From Malaya genurostris (taxonomy: Eukaryota > Arthropoda > Insecta > Diptera > Culicidae), in NCBI RefSeq assembly GCF_030247185.1, contig NC_080572.1, positions 212,255,435-212,319,434 on the forward strand: a stretch of DNA of 64,000 bases, read 5' to 3'. The translations under genes were made by a program, and so were the position numbers. Shown in pieces: positions 43,700 through 57,950 of this stretch; within the stretch, counting starts at the first letter, position 1; each line of letters starts with the position of its first letter. The notes under the pieces were generated by a model. It ran no database searches, had not been told where the DNA came from, and worked only from the letters and a program-made list of their open reading frames with translations.

Positions 43700-45200
43700 T
43701 GACACCTCAGATTCTCCAAATTACTTTCAAAATCATATGTCGAGATTATCTCCTATTGGTACAAAATAGTACATTAGTGGGAAAGAAATCAACTCTCCGT
43801 ATATCATTCGCATCGGATCTTCAAACCTGAAGTGCCTCAAAGCCTGAAAATAAAAATGACGAAACGAACCGAAGGAATTCTCTGAATGATTCAATCTTAT
43901 TTATATGATGGTTTGTCTCGATTTCGAATATTGAATGATCTTTACACACTAATAAAAACTTGAATTACAAACCACCAAGCAATCTTGGTTTTGATGGTAT
44001 TTTTATACCAACGCTACATCGAACAGCGTGATCCCAGATTTCTCAGAAACCACAATGGATATATTTTGTATGCTTGATAACCTGCTATGTGTCATGAATT
44101 GCTCTTTGAAACAGCCGACGTTCAGACTAGCAGTGTACTTCAAGTTCCACGTAATCGTCTGGAAAATGTTTGTTGCGGACTTGCTGACACCGTGGAGAAG
44201 AAAAATTCTTTCCTCGGCGATGTAACTCCGACCGATATGCGAACGCAAAATGAAAAATAAAACAAGTTGGAAAACACTTTAACACTTTTTCCTTGTTTTA
44301 TTATTCAGCGTACCAATTCCAGGCCACTCAACTCACAAGGCCATGAAACGAGATCTGTGATTTGAAAATTTAATTATTTTTCTTATACTTTTTATGTTGG
44401 AATTCTTTCGGTTCTCAGATATCATCCTATTTTAATTGAAATTTTCCAGTGTATTTTCGATCTGCCGTTTAATTGAGCTCTAGCATGTTATTGATTGTAT
44501 CACACATCTCTGGCAATACTTAGAAATTCGAACTCAAGGGCAAAAGAGAATCTATAGCAGAAAAAAAATACACCACCACTAGCAACGAGAACTCAAGTTG
44601 GGATGAGATTTCAATACTGGAAAAGCTAATGCTTTCGTCTGAAAAAAAAGATGTGCTTGATAAAAGAAGAAATTACTTTTCTCAGAAGCAATATTAAAAC
44701 GTCTGTATACTTTGCCGTAACTCAGACACGAAAATAAGTTATGATGAATACCGGCAAAAATATTAAATTTGTTCGCAATCATTGAGGCGAAATATTGAAC
44801 TTAGATGCGATTATTCACATGAATGATTATGACATTTGAACCTCACACACCCACCATCAATCATCCACACACGAAGTAATGAGAACTTTCGAGAAACACC
44901 CAACTTTCCCAGGTGAATACAGCATAGCAAAGCTTTGCAATTGAATGTTTTCGTCTTGTTGGTTTAGGAGGAGAACGGAAAGCGATGTTTTGTGTGCTAT
45001 TCATTTTAGGACATCATTTAGGACTGGATCGAGTCCTCATCCCAGGCAAACTAGAGCTTCAAGATGAGGTTCAAAATAACACACATAAATGTAGACATGA
45101 TATTATTTTGAAAGCTATCGAAAATGATTGAACCCTGCTTAGGACACTGATTCAATGAATGGGAATGACAGAAAAATTCGGTGCCAGTGATACTTTCTCT
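43700..45200. other. Region with one weak transposase relic
   Basis: Apart from the candidate relic at 44003-44248 no gene, repeat or RNA was recognised here. Confidence 0.35.
44003..44248 (-). pseudogene. Possible PIF/ISL2EU-type transposase fragment
   Basis: The minus strand encodes GVSKSATNIFQTITWNLKY and a KEQFMTHSRLSSIQN block. This resembles the helix-turn-helix to WPSKEQI region preceding the first Asp in PIF-like transposases. No catalytic residue is seen and the match is from memory of the family pattern, so it could be coincidental. Confidence 0.3.
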
Positions 45201-45206
45201 TTTCTT

Positions 45207-45310
45207 TTTTTTACGTTTCGTCTTTGACTCATCAGTGCAGAGCAGTTCAAATTGAACTGCTTAGTGATAAACTCGGCAGTTCAATTTGAACCGCCTAGCA
45301 GACATAAAAT
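45207..45310. repeat. MITE C-related foldback fragment
   Basis: TTTCGTCTTTGACTCATCAG is followed by AGCAGTTCAAATTGAACTGC, itself a perfect palindrome, and then GCAGTTCAATTTGAACCGCC. Similar ends are at 7895, 18547, 47405 and 47650. Confidence 0.55.
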
Positions 45311-46030
45311 TTCTGCTATATACACAACACTTTTTGTTTTGCAACGTAATGCAATATCTTTTCTGACGTGCCGAACGAAAACGTGTTTTATGTTTTAGTA
45401 TTTTTTACATTCCTGGAAATTTTCTAATTGAAATCAACATTAAATATAGCGGAGCATTACATAATAAAACTTTTTTAATTCGCAAGATGAAAAGGTAAGA
45501 TTGTTCTCCAAATTCAAATAGTTCATCAACAGATGTAAGTGATAAAATCAGTGATACAAACGGTTTAAAAAGCGATGGTACTAAGGTACTGAAAAAGATC
45601 CTGTAGAGGTCTGGATGGCACTCAAAGACTCAACAACGACAACCATTCAAAGCAATTGATCTCACCATTCGTGATTTTCACTACAAATCCATCATGGTTG
45701 GTACAACGTCGTCATCAGACGATTTGTATAAGGCAGCTCTAACAGCTCATTTACAACCACAAATGTTAAGTCGCCATTTTGCAATGTATTTGTTTCTATC
45801 ACGAAAAAAGCAACCATCAAACAGTTTTAAGTAAAGGGATTTCGCCGATGTTTTAGATTAGTTTAAGGCTTTCATTATTGAATGTATACGTGAAATCGTT
45901 CCGTGAAGTTGACACAACTCCCCGTATGAATCGTACTTTAGCCGAATAACATATGATGTTTAAAATATGATCAGTATCGCGGAACGGGGAAACAGATTGA
46001 AACGCAACTATGTAATGAAAACCGCGAAAA
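45311..46030. other. Spacer, nothing recognised
   Basis: No motif or shared repeat found on either strand. Confidence 0.35.
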
Positions 46031-46035
46031 CATTA

Positions 46036-46115
46036 CCGCGGAAACGAGACTCGAACCCGTTGCTATTGCTCCTAACAGGGGAAATTGTTTCGCCAATTCA
46101 ACTACCCTGCATATG
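46036..46115 (-). repeat. tRNA-like sequence with good A and B boxes
   Basis: On the minus strand TAGTTGAATTGG (A box) and GGTTCGAGTCTC (B box) are well spaced. The T stem pairs (ACGGG with CTCGT). An anticodon-type stem (TTCC/GGAG) closes the loop CCTGTTA, but position 33 is C where tRNAs have U, and the acceptor stem has a mismatch. More likely a tRNA pseudogene or SINE than a functional tRNA. Confidence 0.4.
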
Positions 46116-46439
46116 AAAACACATGAAAAGACAGCCCAATTGACCTGAAGAACCAAGCATGCTTTGCTTTACTTGACCGCCACAGCATTCAATTATAGTC
46201 CTGTCGCTATGGAAATACATCCAACAGAAAAACAACACACACCGCTTCAGAAGTCTATCTTCACTTCTGCTTTGCCGTTAGACGCTGATTTGAAATTTTG
46301 TTTTTGTTTCTTTTGCTGTCTACGGGGCATGTGTTTTCATATACAGGATAGTGTAATTAACATTTTCGCGATTTTCATTACATGGTTGCATTCGCATGTC
46401 ATTTTTCCAATTTGTTTTCTCCTTTAGATACACACTTAA

Positions 46440-46530
46440 AAAAAACCCTGTGATTTTACATTATACTAGATGCACATAAATGGAGCGTCGCAGTTCACGC
46501 AAATTTACGTTGGAAGAATATTTAATATTC
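46440..46530. repeat. MITE B fragment
   Basis: CACACTTAAAAAAAACCCTG followed by ATGCACATAAATGGAGCGTC matches the left half of MITE B (8619-8675). The right half was not found. Confidence 0.5.
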
Positions 46531-46639
46531 TGTCTAAAACTACGGGGTCAATTGCGCACGTTCTAGTCAATCACTAGCGATATAACGATTTAGTTTTTGA
46601 CAGTAGAGACGCGAATTCAGTATAACTTATGGGAGTAAC

Positions 46640-47390
46640 AATAATATAATCACAATTTTCTCCGAAATGGCTGGACAAATGTTCTCAAACTTAAACTCAA
46701 ATAACTCTCAACTTAGACTCAAATAACTCTCAACTCATCTCTTGGTTGCGGATCCGGATTCGACTTTTGGTTCCAGAGCATGTGTAAAAAATGAACAAAA
46801 CATGCTCATATTTTTTTTAAGATGACAACACCGATTTTTACAAACAGTAAGTTTGATATCAATATAATATTGACATAAGAAGTCATGTGGTCTAATATAA
46901 AATTTTTGAGTTACTTTTTATCCTGCTTCCGGTCACGATTCACGCGTAATCTGTCAAAGATAGTGTTTCCAGTTTACGGAAATTATCAATCGATGGTCAA
47001 ACAAACTCTCTTTGGCTATACCGGATCGATTTCCAGCATCGGAAGTAGTCGTAATTGATTACTGGAATAGAACTCACTACGATTTCTCAGAAAATGCTAG
47101 ACCGGGTTTCTTAAACTTGGATTGAAATGAAAAATTATTCATTGGTCGGATTTCCGAATCCGCAATTACGGAGTGATGAGCTTTTTAAATCCTATACAAA
47201 TGAAGTTGCGGAATAGAAAACAAAAACCCCAAACGAACCGACTTTGGCTATATTTGTTCCCAATTTCCAACTCCGGAAGTGCCAGAAATAGAAAACAAAA
47301 TCTTCGGGATGGAGCTTGCTGCCATTTCTCAGAGATGGCTCAGACGTTTTACCTAAAGTCTTGTACTGTCTCAGTACTCAAACGTTGAAC
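46640..47390. repeat. Loose repeat G-type modules
   Basis: Repeated CTCNGAAATGGCTGGACNNATTT and GGTTCCGGA/TTCCAGAG-like segments at about 46660, 46930, 47080 and 47320, plus a tandem AACTCAAATAACTCTCAACTT (46695-46735). No coding content. Confidence 0.45.
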
Positions 47391-47399
47391 AATGTATTT

Positions 47400-47740
47400 T
47401 ACTTTGATTTTACGATTCGTCTTCGACTCATCAGTGCGTATCAGTTTATGTGGAACTACTAGCGTGACCTGACGGCTCAACATCAAATCGCTAGGCAGAC
47501 GTAAAGTTAATGCTACTTGCAAAACAGTTGACTGACGTCTTGGATGAAACAAGTTTCGGCTTGTTAGTTGAACAGATTGTGGTAATTTGAAAGGGAAGGA
47601 AAAATTGTTTTACTCCTACATTTATGCTAGGTGCATTTTTGCTTTGATTTTATGTTTCGTCTTTAACTCACCAGTACGTAGCAGTTTATGTTGAACTGCT
47701 AGCGCGACCTGACGGCTCAACATAAACTGATTTTTTTTTA
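47400..47740. repeat. Two MITE C-type ends in tandem
   Basis: GACTCATCAGTGCGTATCAG (47428-47447) and a similar GACTCACCAGTACGTAGCAG (near 47664) each lead into a GTGACCTGACGGCTCAACAT-like segment. The order suggests tandem or nested copies of the same element. Confidence 0.55.
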
Positions 47741-47769
47741 ATTTCCGAAAAGTGTTCGGTCAATACTCA

Positions 47770-48140
47770 GATAGTTACTGTCGAAATATTACAAATCTTA
47801 CAAAAAACTATTGTACTAGTGATTTTCACTAAATCAGTCAAATTTTTTAACATAAAAACTGAAGAAACCCTTATCGAGTCCTACAATGAAAAAAACTAAC
47901 TTTAAATATTAAAAATCGATTTACAAAACAAACCGTTTTTGATTTAGATAAAATTTTGTCCCAAGATAAGTGTCAAACGTTACACATTTCAAGCGGGTCA
48001 TCTTTACCGAATAAAAGTTTTTCTAACAAAAATTATTTGTTGTCCAAACTAATTTTTTCATCTAGTATCTTTTTATCGCAAACTAAACTAACCTGAAAGT
48101 CATTATCATCCAGAATTCCAATGAAACTCAGTTTGTGAGA
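47770..48140 (+). repeat. Repeat H, unit 1
   Basis: Shares TTACAAATC..TACAAAAAA and CCTACA.TGAAAAAA blocks with 48850-49050 (same direction). It shares CCAATGAAACTCAGTTTGTG and CTGAAAGTCATTATCATCCA with 49095-49370 in inverse direction. Confidence 0.65.
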
Positions 48141-48348
48141 AAATTACACCGAATACCCTTGTGCTATATGCCCGATATTAGCAGATAGTGTCAGTACTGG
48201 ATATGATTTTGTTTGAATAACTTTTACCCCTTAAAAATGTTCCTTTTGCAACATATGACAGAGAAAATAATTACCTACCTTGGGACAAAAATAGTTTTTT
48301 AAATAAGTTGACTTTAAATTTTTTAAATCGTTTTTTTTCAGTATATCA

Positions 48349-48760
48349 GGTGTACATACATAGATGATAATGCCTTTAAAGTGAGTGTGTACAGTGCCTA
48401 ACGAACTGTCATCGCCGTTTCAGTGACAGTTGTTCTTGTTTTCGTATTATTCACGCTCGAAAATGTCTGTTTATGTGTTTTACTTTTCTGTTACAATTCG
48501 AAAAAAATGCAGCTGAAGCGCATCGAATGCTCTCAGAAACTTACGGTGATGCTGCTCTGAGTAAAAGAACGTATCGGGAGTGGTTTCAACGTTTTAAAAA
48601 TGGTGATTTCGATGTCGAAGACAAACATGATGTTGGAAGAGAAAAAACCTTCAAAGATGAATAACAATTTATTACGAGCTCTTAAATACGGGTGAAACCA
48701 TCACAGGAGATCGCTACCGAACGCAACTGAGATTTTAATGAATATTTCTCGATATATTAC
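48349..48760 (+). pseudogene. Mariner remnant, N and C parts fused
   Basis: Begins near a TA followed by TCAGGTGTACATACATAGAT, a mariner-like end. The plus strand encodes KNAAEAHRMLSETYGDAALS, KRTYREWFQRFKNGDFDVED and then, after an internal deletion and stop, a GETITGDRYRTQL segment from the region between the first and second catalytic motifs. The rest is lost. It lies between units of repeat H. Confidence 0.78.
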
Positions 48761-48849
48761 AAAAAGCCACTTTGATTGTTTTTCCAAAATTGATATAGAC
48801 TGGTTTTTGGAAAGGGGTAGACTTTTTTTATCAATTTTTTTTTGCAAAA

Positions 48850-49410
48850 AATATAGTACAAAAATTACAAATCCTACAAAAAATTACTGTGCTATATTCA
48901 CGTAGTTAATAAAATTTTCGAATGAAAATACGGGATAAATAACTTATCGTACCCTACACTGAAAAAATTGACCTTAAAAATTGAAAGTCTAACTACAAAA
49001 AACACCATTCTTTATTTGAATGAGAGTGTCCAAAAATAGACAATTATGCTCATTGTCAACCTTCTATATATTGCAATAGGATAGTCGATGTAATTTTGTC
49101 ATAAATTGAGTTTCATTGGAATCTTGGATGCTAATGACTTTCAGTTTGATGTAGTTTTCGATAAAAAAAATCAGTTTGGACAAGAAATAGTTTTTGTTAC
49201 ATTTGTATGTATGATTGGTAAGGAACATTCGAATTTTTTTTTTAATTTTCAAGGTCATTTTTTCAGTCAAGAGCTTGATAAAGATTTTCTAAATATTTTA
49301 ATTCGAAAATTGACTGATTTTGTAAAAATTTCTTGTACTGCACTTTTTTGTAAGACTTGTCGTTTTTTTCTAAAAAAAAAATTAGTAAGTTTATTTGATT
49401 TTCGACCCTA
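48850..49410. repeat. Repeat H, units 2 and 3 (inverted to each other)
   Basis: Unit 2 (48850-49060) runs forward; unit 3 (49400-49095) runs in reverse. Shared blocks include TTACAAAAAA..TGCAGTACAAGAAATTTTTAC against unit 2, and TTGAGTTTCATTGGAATC against unit 1. The 101-codon plus frame at 49106 is a product of this repeat, not a recognised gene. Confidence 0.65.
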
Positions 49411-49990
49411 AACCGCGCGAGTAGGAAATTGAGGTTTTGGCATAAAACAATTTAAAATACACGATAACGTAAATTCATATTAGTAAAAACTGAAAACAAT
49501 ATACTTATTTATTTTTAACAGCCTATTACTAAATATACTTTGAAGCCAGTAATATTGTAAAACTATCGCTGAGTAAAAAATTCGGAAGTGGCCCCCTAAT
49601 TTTTCATGAGGTAATCGATTTTTTGCTGTTAATTAAGGTAATCGATTTTAAGTGTTAATGTTTTGTACTATCAGTATCTACAAACATGTTCGCGAAATAT
49701 ATCGTCAATATACTCGAATTTTTTATACTATTTTAGTCACATAAATATTTATATACCTTTTCATTGTAATGCTTCCTAAACCTTAAGTTCTTTTTCGAAT
49801 TACACGAAACTTTGCAAATAGATAAACAACTATTTTTGTCATAAAATGAAGAAAGAATTGTTCAAAAATATTCGATTAGCTAAACTATTTATTTAAATTT
49901 TCCAAAGAAATCGAAATTGAAGTACCTTCTTTACGCGATTTCTGTTTCTTTTAAAGGTTAAAATGCTGCATATATTATTGGTTTTCACAC
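49411..49990. other. AT-rich spacer
   Basis: No motif recognised. Confidence 0.35.
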
Positions 49991-49996
49991 TGATTA

Positions 49997-50215
49997 CCGG
50001 TACCATGATTTTTACCTTTTTTAATCATGAAATCATGAACCATGCCTTCTCATGAAATTTCATAAGCAAAATGATTGATGTCATCAAAATATTCATGAAA
50101 AATGTGTTATTGTTCATGATATCAATCATTTTGCTCATGAAATCATGACTTATTATTCATGATAGACATGATTCGTGATTTCATGATTTTTAATCATGAA
50201 TTTTTACCTGTGCAT
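49997..50215. repeat. Foldback element dense in TCATGA palindromes
   Basis: About a dozen ATCATGA/TCATGAT motifs in 220 bp. The left part TTTTTAATCATGAAATCATGAAC is mirrored by GTGATTTCATGATTTTTAAT on the right, and the middle also pairs (CAAAATGATTGATGTCAT with ATGATATCAATCATTTTG). Outer ends read CCATGATTTTTACC and a complement-like TTTTTACCTG. Likely a short foldback transposon. Confidence 0.6.
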
Positions 50216-50474
50216 AACCAGCATAAAAGTTTTTGTGCTCAAACAGGGTTTTTTTTTATATTTGTGTACGCGCGCTGCATTCAAATAAATGAATAAATTT
50301 TTTTGTTACCACTCTAATATATCGCATATTGTGTATGTCGTTCCGGAAGTAAACGGTTTGTAATTGTATCGAACGAAACACAAAAGCGAACTATAACGAA
50401 ATGCTTTGAACTCTTAACTAACACAACACTATTTTGAAGCTAAAACGCAAACCTTTAAATTTTCACAATTTTTA

Positions 50475-52105
<1,631 letters not shown>

Positions 52106-54500
52106 TCGGTTTTTTGAAATGAATCATTACTGTAATATAATTTATTTTCAACAACCCATGCAGCTTTCGCTATCTCCCTAAGTGGTCACAATTCACATAT
52201 TTATGCTATTTCACAAACGTCCGAACAGTCCTTTTTACAACCTGATTGAATTTAGATAATATAATTCATCCCTTCTCTGGGCCTCTCTCTCTCTCTGTAA
52301 CTTGTGTAGACAAATTTAACCTTTCGACATGGTGAATGATTGGATGAGCAGCTCGATTTTATTCGAGTCCATATTTCACACAGATGAGACAGGTACAGCT
52401 TCATTGATCCATTCAAAACCACTTGGGATTACCACCCAATTTGACCTTTTCCACGCTAGGTTTATTGTGGACATTAAACAAGGGTAACCATACTCTTAAC
52501 TATCTCAGTTCCACCACTCATTTCATGTATGAAAGCCACTAGTTAGAGTAAGATCAGATCTCTCTTTCTCTCTGTTTAATACATTGGCTCAAGGGATAGG
52601 ATGAAAATAGATGCAATCGCATTGTGTAACTACAATATAAATATTGCACAATTTTTTTTGTTTTTTTTTTCTGTGATATTTTATTTTGAGAATCGAAGCG
52701 ACCGCATCAAAATCCGTTGGTTGTGAGCCGAGTAATAAGAAGAAAAAAATGTGGTCACTCGACTAACGAAACTAGATATTTGTACAATACCCCTAGCTGT
52801 GGTGAAATAAAATGAAGGAAGTCCTAGTGTTTTAGTGAATAGGAAGAAATCAAAAGATCGATAAATGTATAAATACACATAAACATAAAATTTATTCGTC
52901 GTACCTTTAGTTGAAAGCTTCAAATATGTAAATCTCAAAAAATCTTAAATGAATATCGGATGAATTGAGCTAAAAATTCTCTTTTTCTTGCCGTCGATGG
53001 GCGGAATGGTGAATATTGTATGCTATCTAACTTATATCTTGATGCTTTGTTTATTGCGCTGCACTACAACAGAGCAGCACCGTCCAAGCTTGCTCAAATT
53101 TAGGTATAAGCAAAGCATACTTCTCTGATCTACATTGGCAAAGCATCAGTGTACGTAAACAGCTAAAACGCTGTAAGATGCTTCGACACGTTTCCAATTA
53201 GTTTCGCAATTATTGCGAGTGTAGGTAGAGCAAAGTGGGGAATTTCGAGCCACACTTTGATTATGACTGATTACTCATCCGAAACAAGGGATTTTTCATA
53301 ATTGTTGTTTTCAAAACACAAAAACACTTTTGGAACCTCAAAAATCACATGATAATCACAAAATACATCTGATTGGATTGATTGCTAATGGGAAATATAG
53401 ATGAAGCTAAAATAAATAAACGATGAGGAGGTTTTCTGCCTGCTGGAATGAGAGATCAATATTTCAGCTCAATTGGGCTTTTTCCTGCTCCAAATAAATA
53501 AATAAATAAAGCTGAAATAATGTATGATAGAAGTTTCCTATAGAAATTCCCAACTTTCTCCTACTGAAAAACTTCCACAAGATTCAAGCAAAGGGTAACT
53601 TTTACTCGACCGGATAGGATAGGTGAAGCTTCTAGCGATTAATTTTACTTCAATCGACAAGCGCAACCCGTAGGAAGCAAGAGAGTTTTAATACAAGGTA
53701 TAAAATCAAAATGTCAACAGAAAATAATAAATAAAAGCTCAACTTGAAGGCAACGTACCGAGTTTTCTCTTGCATTAACTAACCAGAAGCGTAGTTCAAT
53801 GCAGCGGAATCGAAGGAAGCAGTGATTTTCGCAATATGACAAACTAAAAATGCATAAAATGCATTGTTTGTATTAGTAAATACAGCAATAATGCCAAGTT
53901 AAAAACTTGGTTGAAAGTTGCAGATAAAAAAAAGACGGAAACATTGAGCAATCCAATTGTTGGTAGTTAAAAATCAAGTAACACCTGTCTAATAAACTAT
54001 CATACATTTCCATTAGATTCTAGAACCTTTTTCAATATGTCCACCACAATCGAGCTTCCAATTTCCTACTGGCACGTATATTAATAATTTTACTATTGTA
54101 CCTGTTCGAAGAGAGTAGCTACCAACATTACCACCAGCTTTTAGGAAAAAGTATTCGAGCACATGGTGCTCGTTATTTTTTTATCAATTTTCCTAGCCAG
54201 CTACACTGCTGTGAATGGAAATTCAGTTTAAAATTCAGTAGGAGGCAGGGGGCAGTAGGACACAGAAGAAGCAACACCAGCATTATGTCGAGTTTATCTT
54301 CAAGAAAGAATGAATAAGCGAGTCCTCTTGTCACAGTGCACAAACTTGTTTCTATTTCTTTCTACTGTACTGTTGTGGAGACTAGCACAAGAGCTACCGA
54401 CGAATTCAGCAATGCGATATAATGCAAACTAACTTCACCTGGTGTTAGTGTGATTCACTCTTTGTACATAGCTTGATCAAACCATAAATATATTTGCCTT
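52106..54500. other. Long region without recognised genes
   Basis: A CTCTCTCTCTCT run near 52285, AT-rich sequence, and a LINE-type tail at 53418-53508. No transposase or host motif found. An 85-codon minus frame at 52681-52938 has no motif. Confidence 0.4.
53418..53508 (+). repeat. LINE-type 3' tail
   Basis: CTGCCTGCTGGAATGAGAGA followed by TCAATTGGGCTTTTTCCTGC and AAATAAATAAATAAATAAA. The pattern parallels the LINE 3' end at 20790-20850 (TGCCTGTTGGAGAGAAAGCT to AATAAACAATAAACAAT). Confidence 0.45.
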
Positions 54501-54504
54501 TCTA

Positions 54505-55740
54505 TAAAGACTGCCCCAGAAAGTATGGACGAGACCAAAGACCGCTGCCATTTCCAATGGTTCAGAATCTGTCAATTTTTATGGCTGCGTCCTGTTGTTT
54601 ACACTCTTCTCTAACCACTTGTGCAGTTGTTTATTCGTTTTCATTAGTTTGTTTCGAAATGCGTGGACTTTCAGCAGAACAACGTCGAAAAATTCTGTGC
54701 AAATGGTGCACAAAACGAGAACTGTCCCTGAGAAAGATAGTAAAAAAATGGAAGGAGTAAGTGAAAAAGCCGTGCGAAATGCAATCAGGAAGTTCGGTGA
54801 GGATAACACCTTTGAGGATAAAACGAAAACGGGTCGAAAAAAAGGTCATGCTAACTCTCAGTTGGATAAACGTATATTGAAGGCGTTCAAGCAAAATAAG
54901 GAGGTTTTAGTTGGGATGTGGCCAAAAAAGTGGGCACTTCGAAGTCAAATGTTCTTCGTACTAAAGAACGTTTGAATCTTCGAACCTATAAGAAGCAGAA
55001 ACAATCAAAACGTAGTCCGAAACAAGAAGCATCGATCAGGCCGAGGGTTCGAATGCTGTACAATACGATTCTTGTGGAAATTTGAACTGCATAATCATGG
55101 ACGACGAAACCTACCTGAAACTCGATTACAAATCCTTGTCGGGACCACAATATTATACGGTGCGAGAAGGGCAAGTGTTAAACTAGTCCGAGACATTGAA
55201 TTCGATTGAAGTCGAAAAATTTGGTAAGAAAGCTATGGTCTGGTAACCATTTTAGCTGCGGTAAGAAACCTTCATCACCACTGCTTCAATGAACAGCGAA
55301 ATATACATCTAGGAATGTTTACAAAAACGACTTCTATCCATGATTCGAAGCCACAAGGATCCTGTTGTCTTCTGGTAGATCTTGCTTTTTGCCACTACTC
55401 GAAATCAACGGTAGAATACTACCAAAAATGTCACTTTCGTCCCAAAAGACATGAATCCACCAAATTGCCCACAACTTCGACCAATTGAGGAATTTTGGGC
55501 ATTAACGAAGGCACATCGTAGGAAACATGTCGCCAAGAAGTCTGTACGGAATTTAATGAGGAACGTTCGCAAGAAGGTGCGCCAGCTAGTCTACAATGGC
55601 TAAGTAGCAAATGTTGAAAATAATATTCTATTGTTGTAGTCTAATATTATCAGTATATCGAATAAAATTTGAATATCTAACACTTGTGAATTATTTACAG
55701 CGAAATCAAAGTGCGTCCATACTTTCTGGGACAGTCTTTA
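54505..55740 (+). mobile_element. DD37E (ITmD37E-type) transposon, copy B, both ends present
   Basis: Inverted ends TAAAGACTGCCCCAGAAAGT and the complement of ACTTTCTGGGACAGTCTTTA, each running into a shared GTATGGACG. TA flanks both sides (54503-54504 and 55741-55742). At 1,236 bp this is a full-length element by structure. Confidence 0.92.
54660..55603 (+). pseudogene. DD37E transposase, frameshifted
   Basis: Starts MRGLSAEQRRKILCKWCTKR. It shifts frame near 54745 (extra A in an A run), again near 54915 and near 55070, with further small deletions around 55255 and 55420. Remaining motifs include a DDETYLKLD stretch, LAFCHYSKSTVE and LRPIEEFWALTK. It closely resembles copy A at 19325-20338 but is far more damaged, and the Trp-Pro-Asp of the second catalytic motif is disrupted by a stop. 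Confidence 0.88.
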
Positions 55741-55742
55741 TA

Positions 55743-56335
55743 GCAAGGATGTAGAATTGCTGGACAAATCCGACTTTTGATCAAAGCCCCGAATACCATT
55801 AAGTGTTGAATACCATTCGACTCAGCTCAACGAGATCGGAAAAAGTCTGTCCATGTATGTGTGTTCGAGCTTCTGAAAAAATAGTAAGAACACCATAAGC
55901 CTTAAAGTACGTTTTGGTGAATTATCTCAATGACAAAAAAGGCATTGTCATACCACTTGGTCAGAAGTCGGACACCTTTTGAAAAAGTCAAAAACTACAA
56001 TTTACAAAACATTAATGTTTTTTAAAGAACCACGAATATTTTCTTGTCGACTTAAACCTTTAACTTCACACTATAAAATAAATAGAATTTGGGTGCGGAA
56101 CTGTCATTTGCAGTACATTCACATCCGGATGTGGCGTGCGCACCGGTTGCCAATCTCCTCACGGTTTGTCACTGATAGACCCTAATGGTTACGTTGTATT
56201 CATGTAGAGTGGTGGAATCCGTTTGGGTGCTTAATTAAGTGGTAAATTTTAATTGCAATCGAGCATCATTGTTTGCTGATTACTGAGCACATCATGTTAC
56301 ACATTTAAAGCGTGGTTTCAGAGATTTTGGTAATA
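55743..56335. other. Spacer, no gene recognised
   Basis: A partial repeat-E-like motif (CAGCTCAACGAGATCGGAAAAAG) at about 55823. Otherwise nothing identified. Confidence 0.35.
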
Positions 56336-56339
56336 TATG

Positions 56340-57950
56340 TGTGCCCAGAGTAGCCGTATCGAGTCAATTGCGTTTAGAGCAGCTTGAAATGAGTACAAAA
56401 ATGTTGGAAAATCAGGTGCGCAGGTTGCCATCTACGCCAAGACAGTGGAACTACACCCGGCATTATTCAACTGGTGCTTCAGACGAATATGAGGTTCCGT
56501 TCCTCAAGTCTAAATGCAGAAAAAACAACAACTAGTTCTTCTGTGAGCATATTTGCTGTTGGACATTCGCAGTGTGAGCTTCGCTTCAAACAAAAGTGAT
56601 TGCATCATGTTGCAGATAGTCGTTTGCATTGGAGAAAAAGAAAACGAAAAGTGAACAACGATGGGTAACATTATACAAAGTCAGCCGATCTAATGGTTAT
56701 CTAAAGAACTATTAAGATTGCTTCTTTGCAAGTCGAAGGTGAAAATCATCAGTTTAGTACAAATCTCAAGTAATCTCAAAGGACTATTAGTATTATTTTT
56801 CTTTGAAATATGCAAATGGATGTAAACATGATTCGTTTAGACACTACAAGGATCAGCCTCTTGGGGTTGTTCGAACCATCGATGTGGAACAAAGCAACCA
56901 AAATTTCTATTGATCGACATTTTCATTCAAACAGTTCAAACAGTTACATCAACATCCTAAATGTATGCAATTATATCTTTGTACATACTTGCGATACGAA
57001 TTTCGATACTTAAGCTTCTCTTCGCCAAGCTAGTGTTCAAGTTTTGTATGCACGCAGTTATTTTCATAGCGTTAAGTTTCTCTATCATTACTACCATTCT
57101 GCGATTTCGGTTGAAGTGATAATTTTTATCTCATTTTTTATCGAATTCATCTTATATAAATTAGAAATTAATCTTAAACACTCAAAATTTACCCTGGGGT
57201 AGTTCATCCGAACTCGCATGACACAGAATCAAACAAACCAATTAAAGCACTAATCGTTTTATAGCGTTTTGTGTCTTGGTGTCTAGCAACAACCTTCCTT
57301 TGGCATGCTACACGTAGGACTGAAACGTTAGCTATAAATTTGCTTATATTTATAGATTCGCGTGCTTCCAACAGCTTCGTTTTTGTATCGATTGACCAAT
57401 CAGAGCGATGCTTTCCCATTGATATATTCACTTACTCATTCAAAACCGTCGTCTACATTAGGGAAATCCGGTATGCCGGAGATTTTTAGCAGATAAAATA
57501 GGGCACTACTAGCTATTAATTAACATTTCAATGATATATAATTAAAAATAGATGGCTACGAACATTCAAATCAATACGTAGAAATATTTTCAATCAATTT
57601 TGGAAATAATATTTCTGATTGAAATTAAACTGACTGAACTGTAGTTGTTCAAAAACTGACCACATTTCTACTTGGAATTTCTAATTTGAAAACAAAGATG
57701 TGTTCCACATAAAAAAAATCTTTCGTGATAACGAAAGTTCGCATAATTCGTCGAGGCCCGCCATGTCAATTGCGGAGCGCGTTAAACGTCACAGAGCAAT
57801 TGAAATACAAACGCAATCTTTTGAAACCGAATGGTCCTTTTCAATACTACAATTTTTAAACGGTCAAACGGTATCAAATCAATTGCTATTCATGCACATC
57901 TCGAATGCAGTCCCACGTCAATCTCGCGGTTATGTCTCTGGAATTACCTA
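56340..57950 (+). repeat. Repeat B/D, copy 3
   Basis: 56380-56800 matches the B part and 57810-57950 the D part of 31580-32420. About 1 kb (56820-57800) between them has no counterpart at 31.6 kb. The open frame at 56341-56535 encodes RRLPSTPRQWNYTRHYSTG and DEYEVPFLKSKCRK. The homologous stretch at 31600-31710 preserves HYSTG and DEYEVPFLK, so this was probably coding in the parent element. The parent protein is unknown. Confidence 0.7.

Noticed and set aside
46036..46115. Functional tRNA gene
   Set aside because: A and B boxes are good, but base 33 of the loop is not U and the acceptor stem has a mismatch; kept only as a tRNA-like sequence.
49106..49411. 101-codon plus-strand ORF
   Set aside because: Lies wholly in repeat H unit 3; the related units do not keep the frame open.
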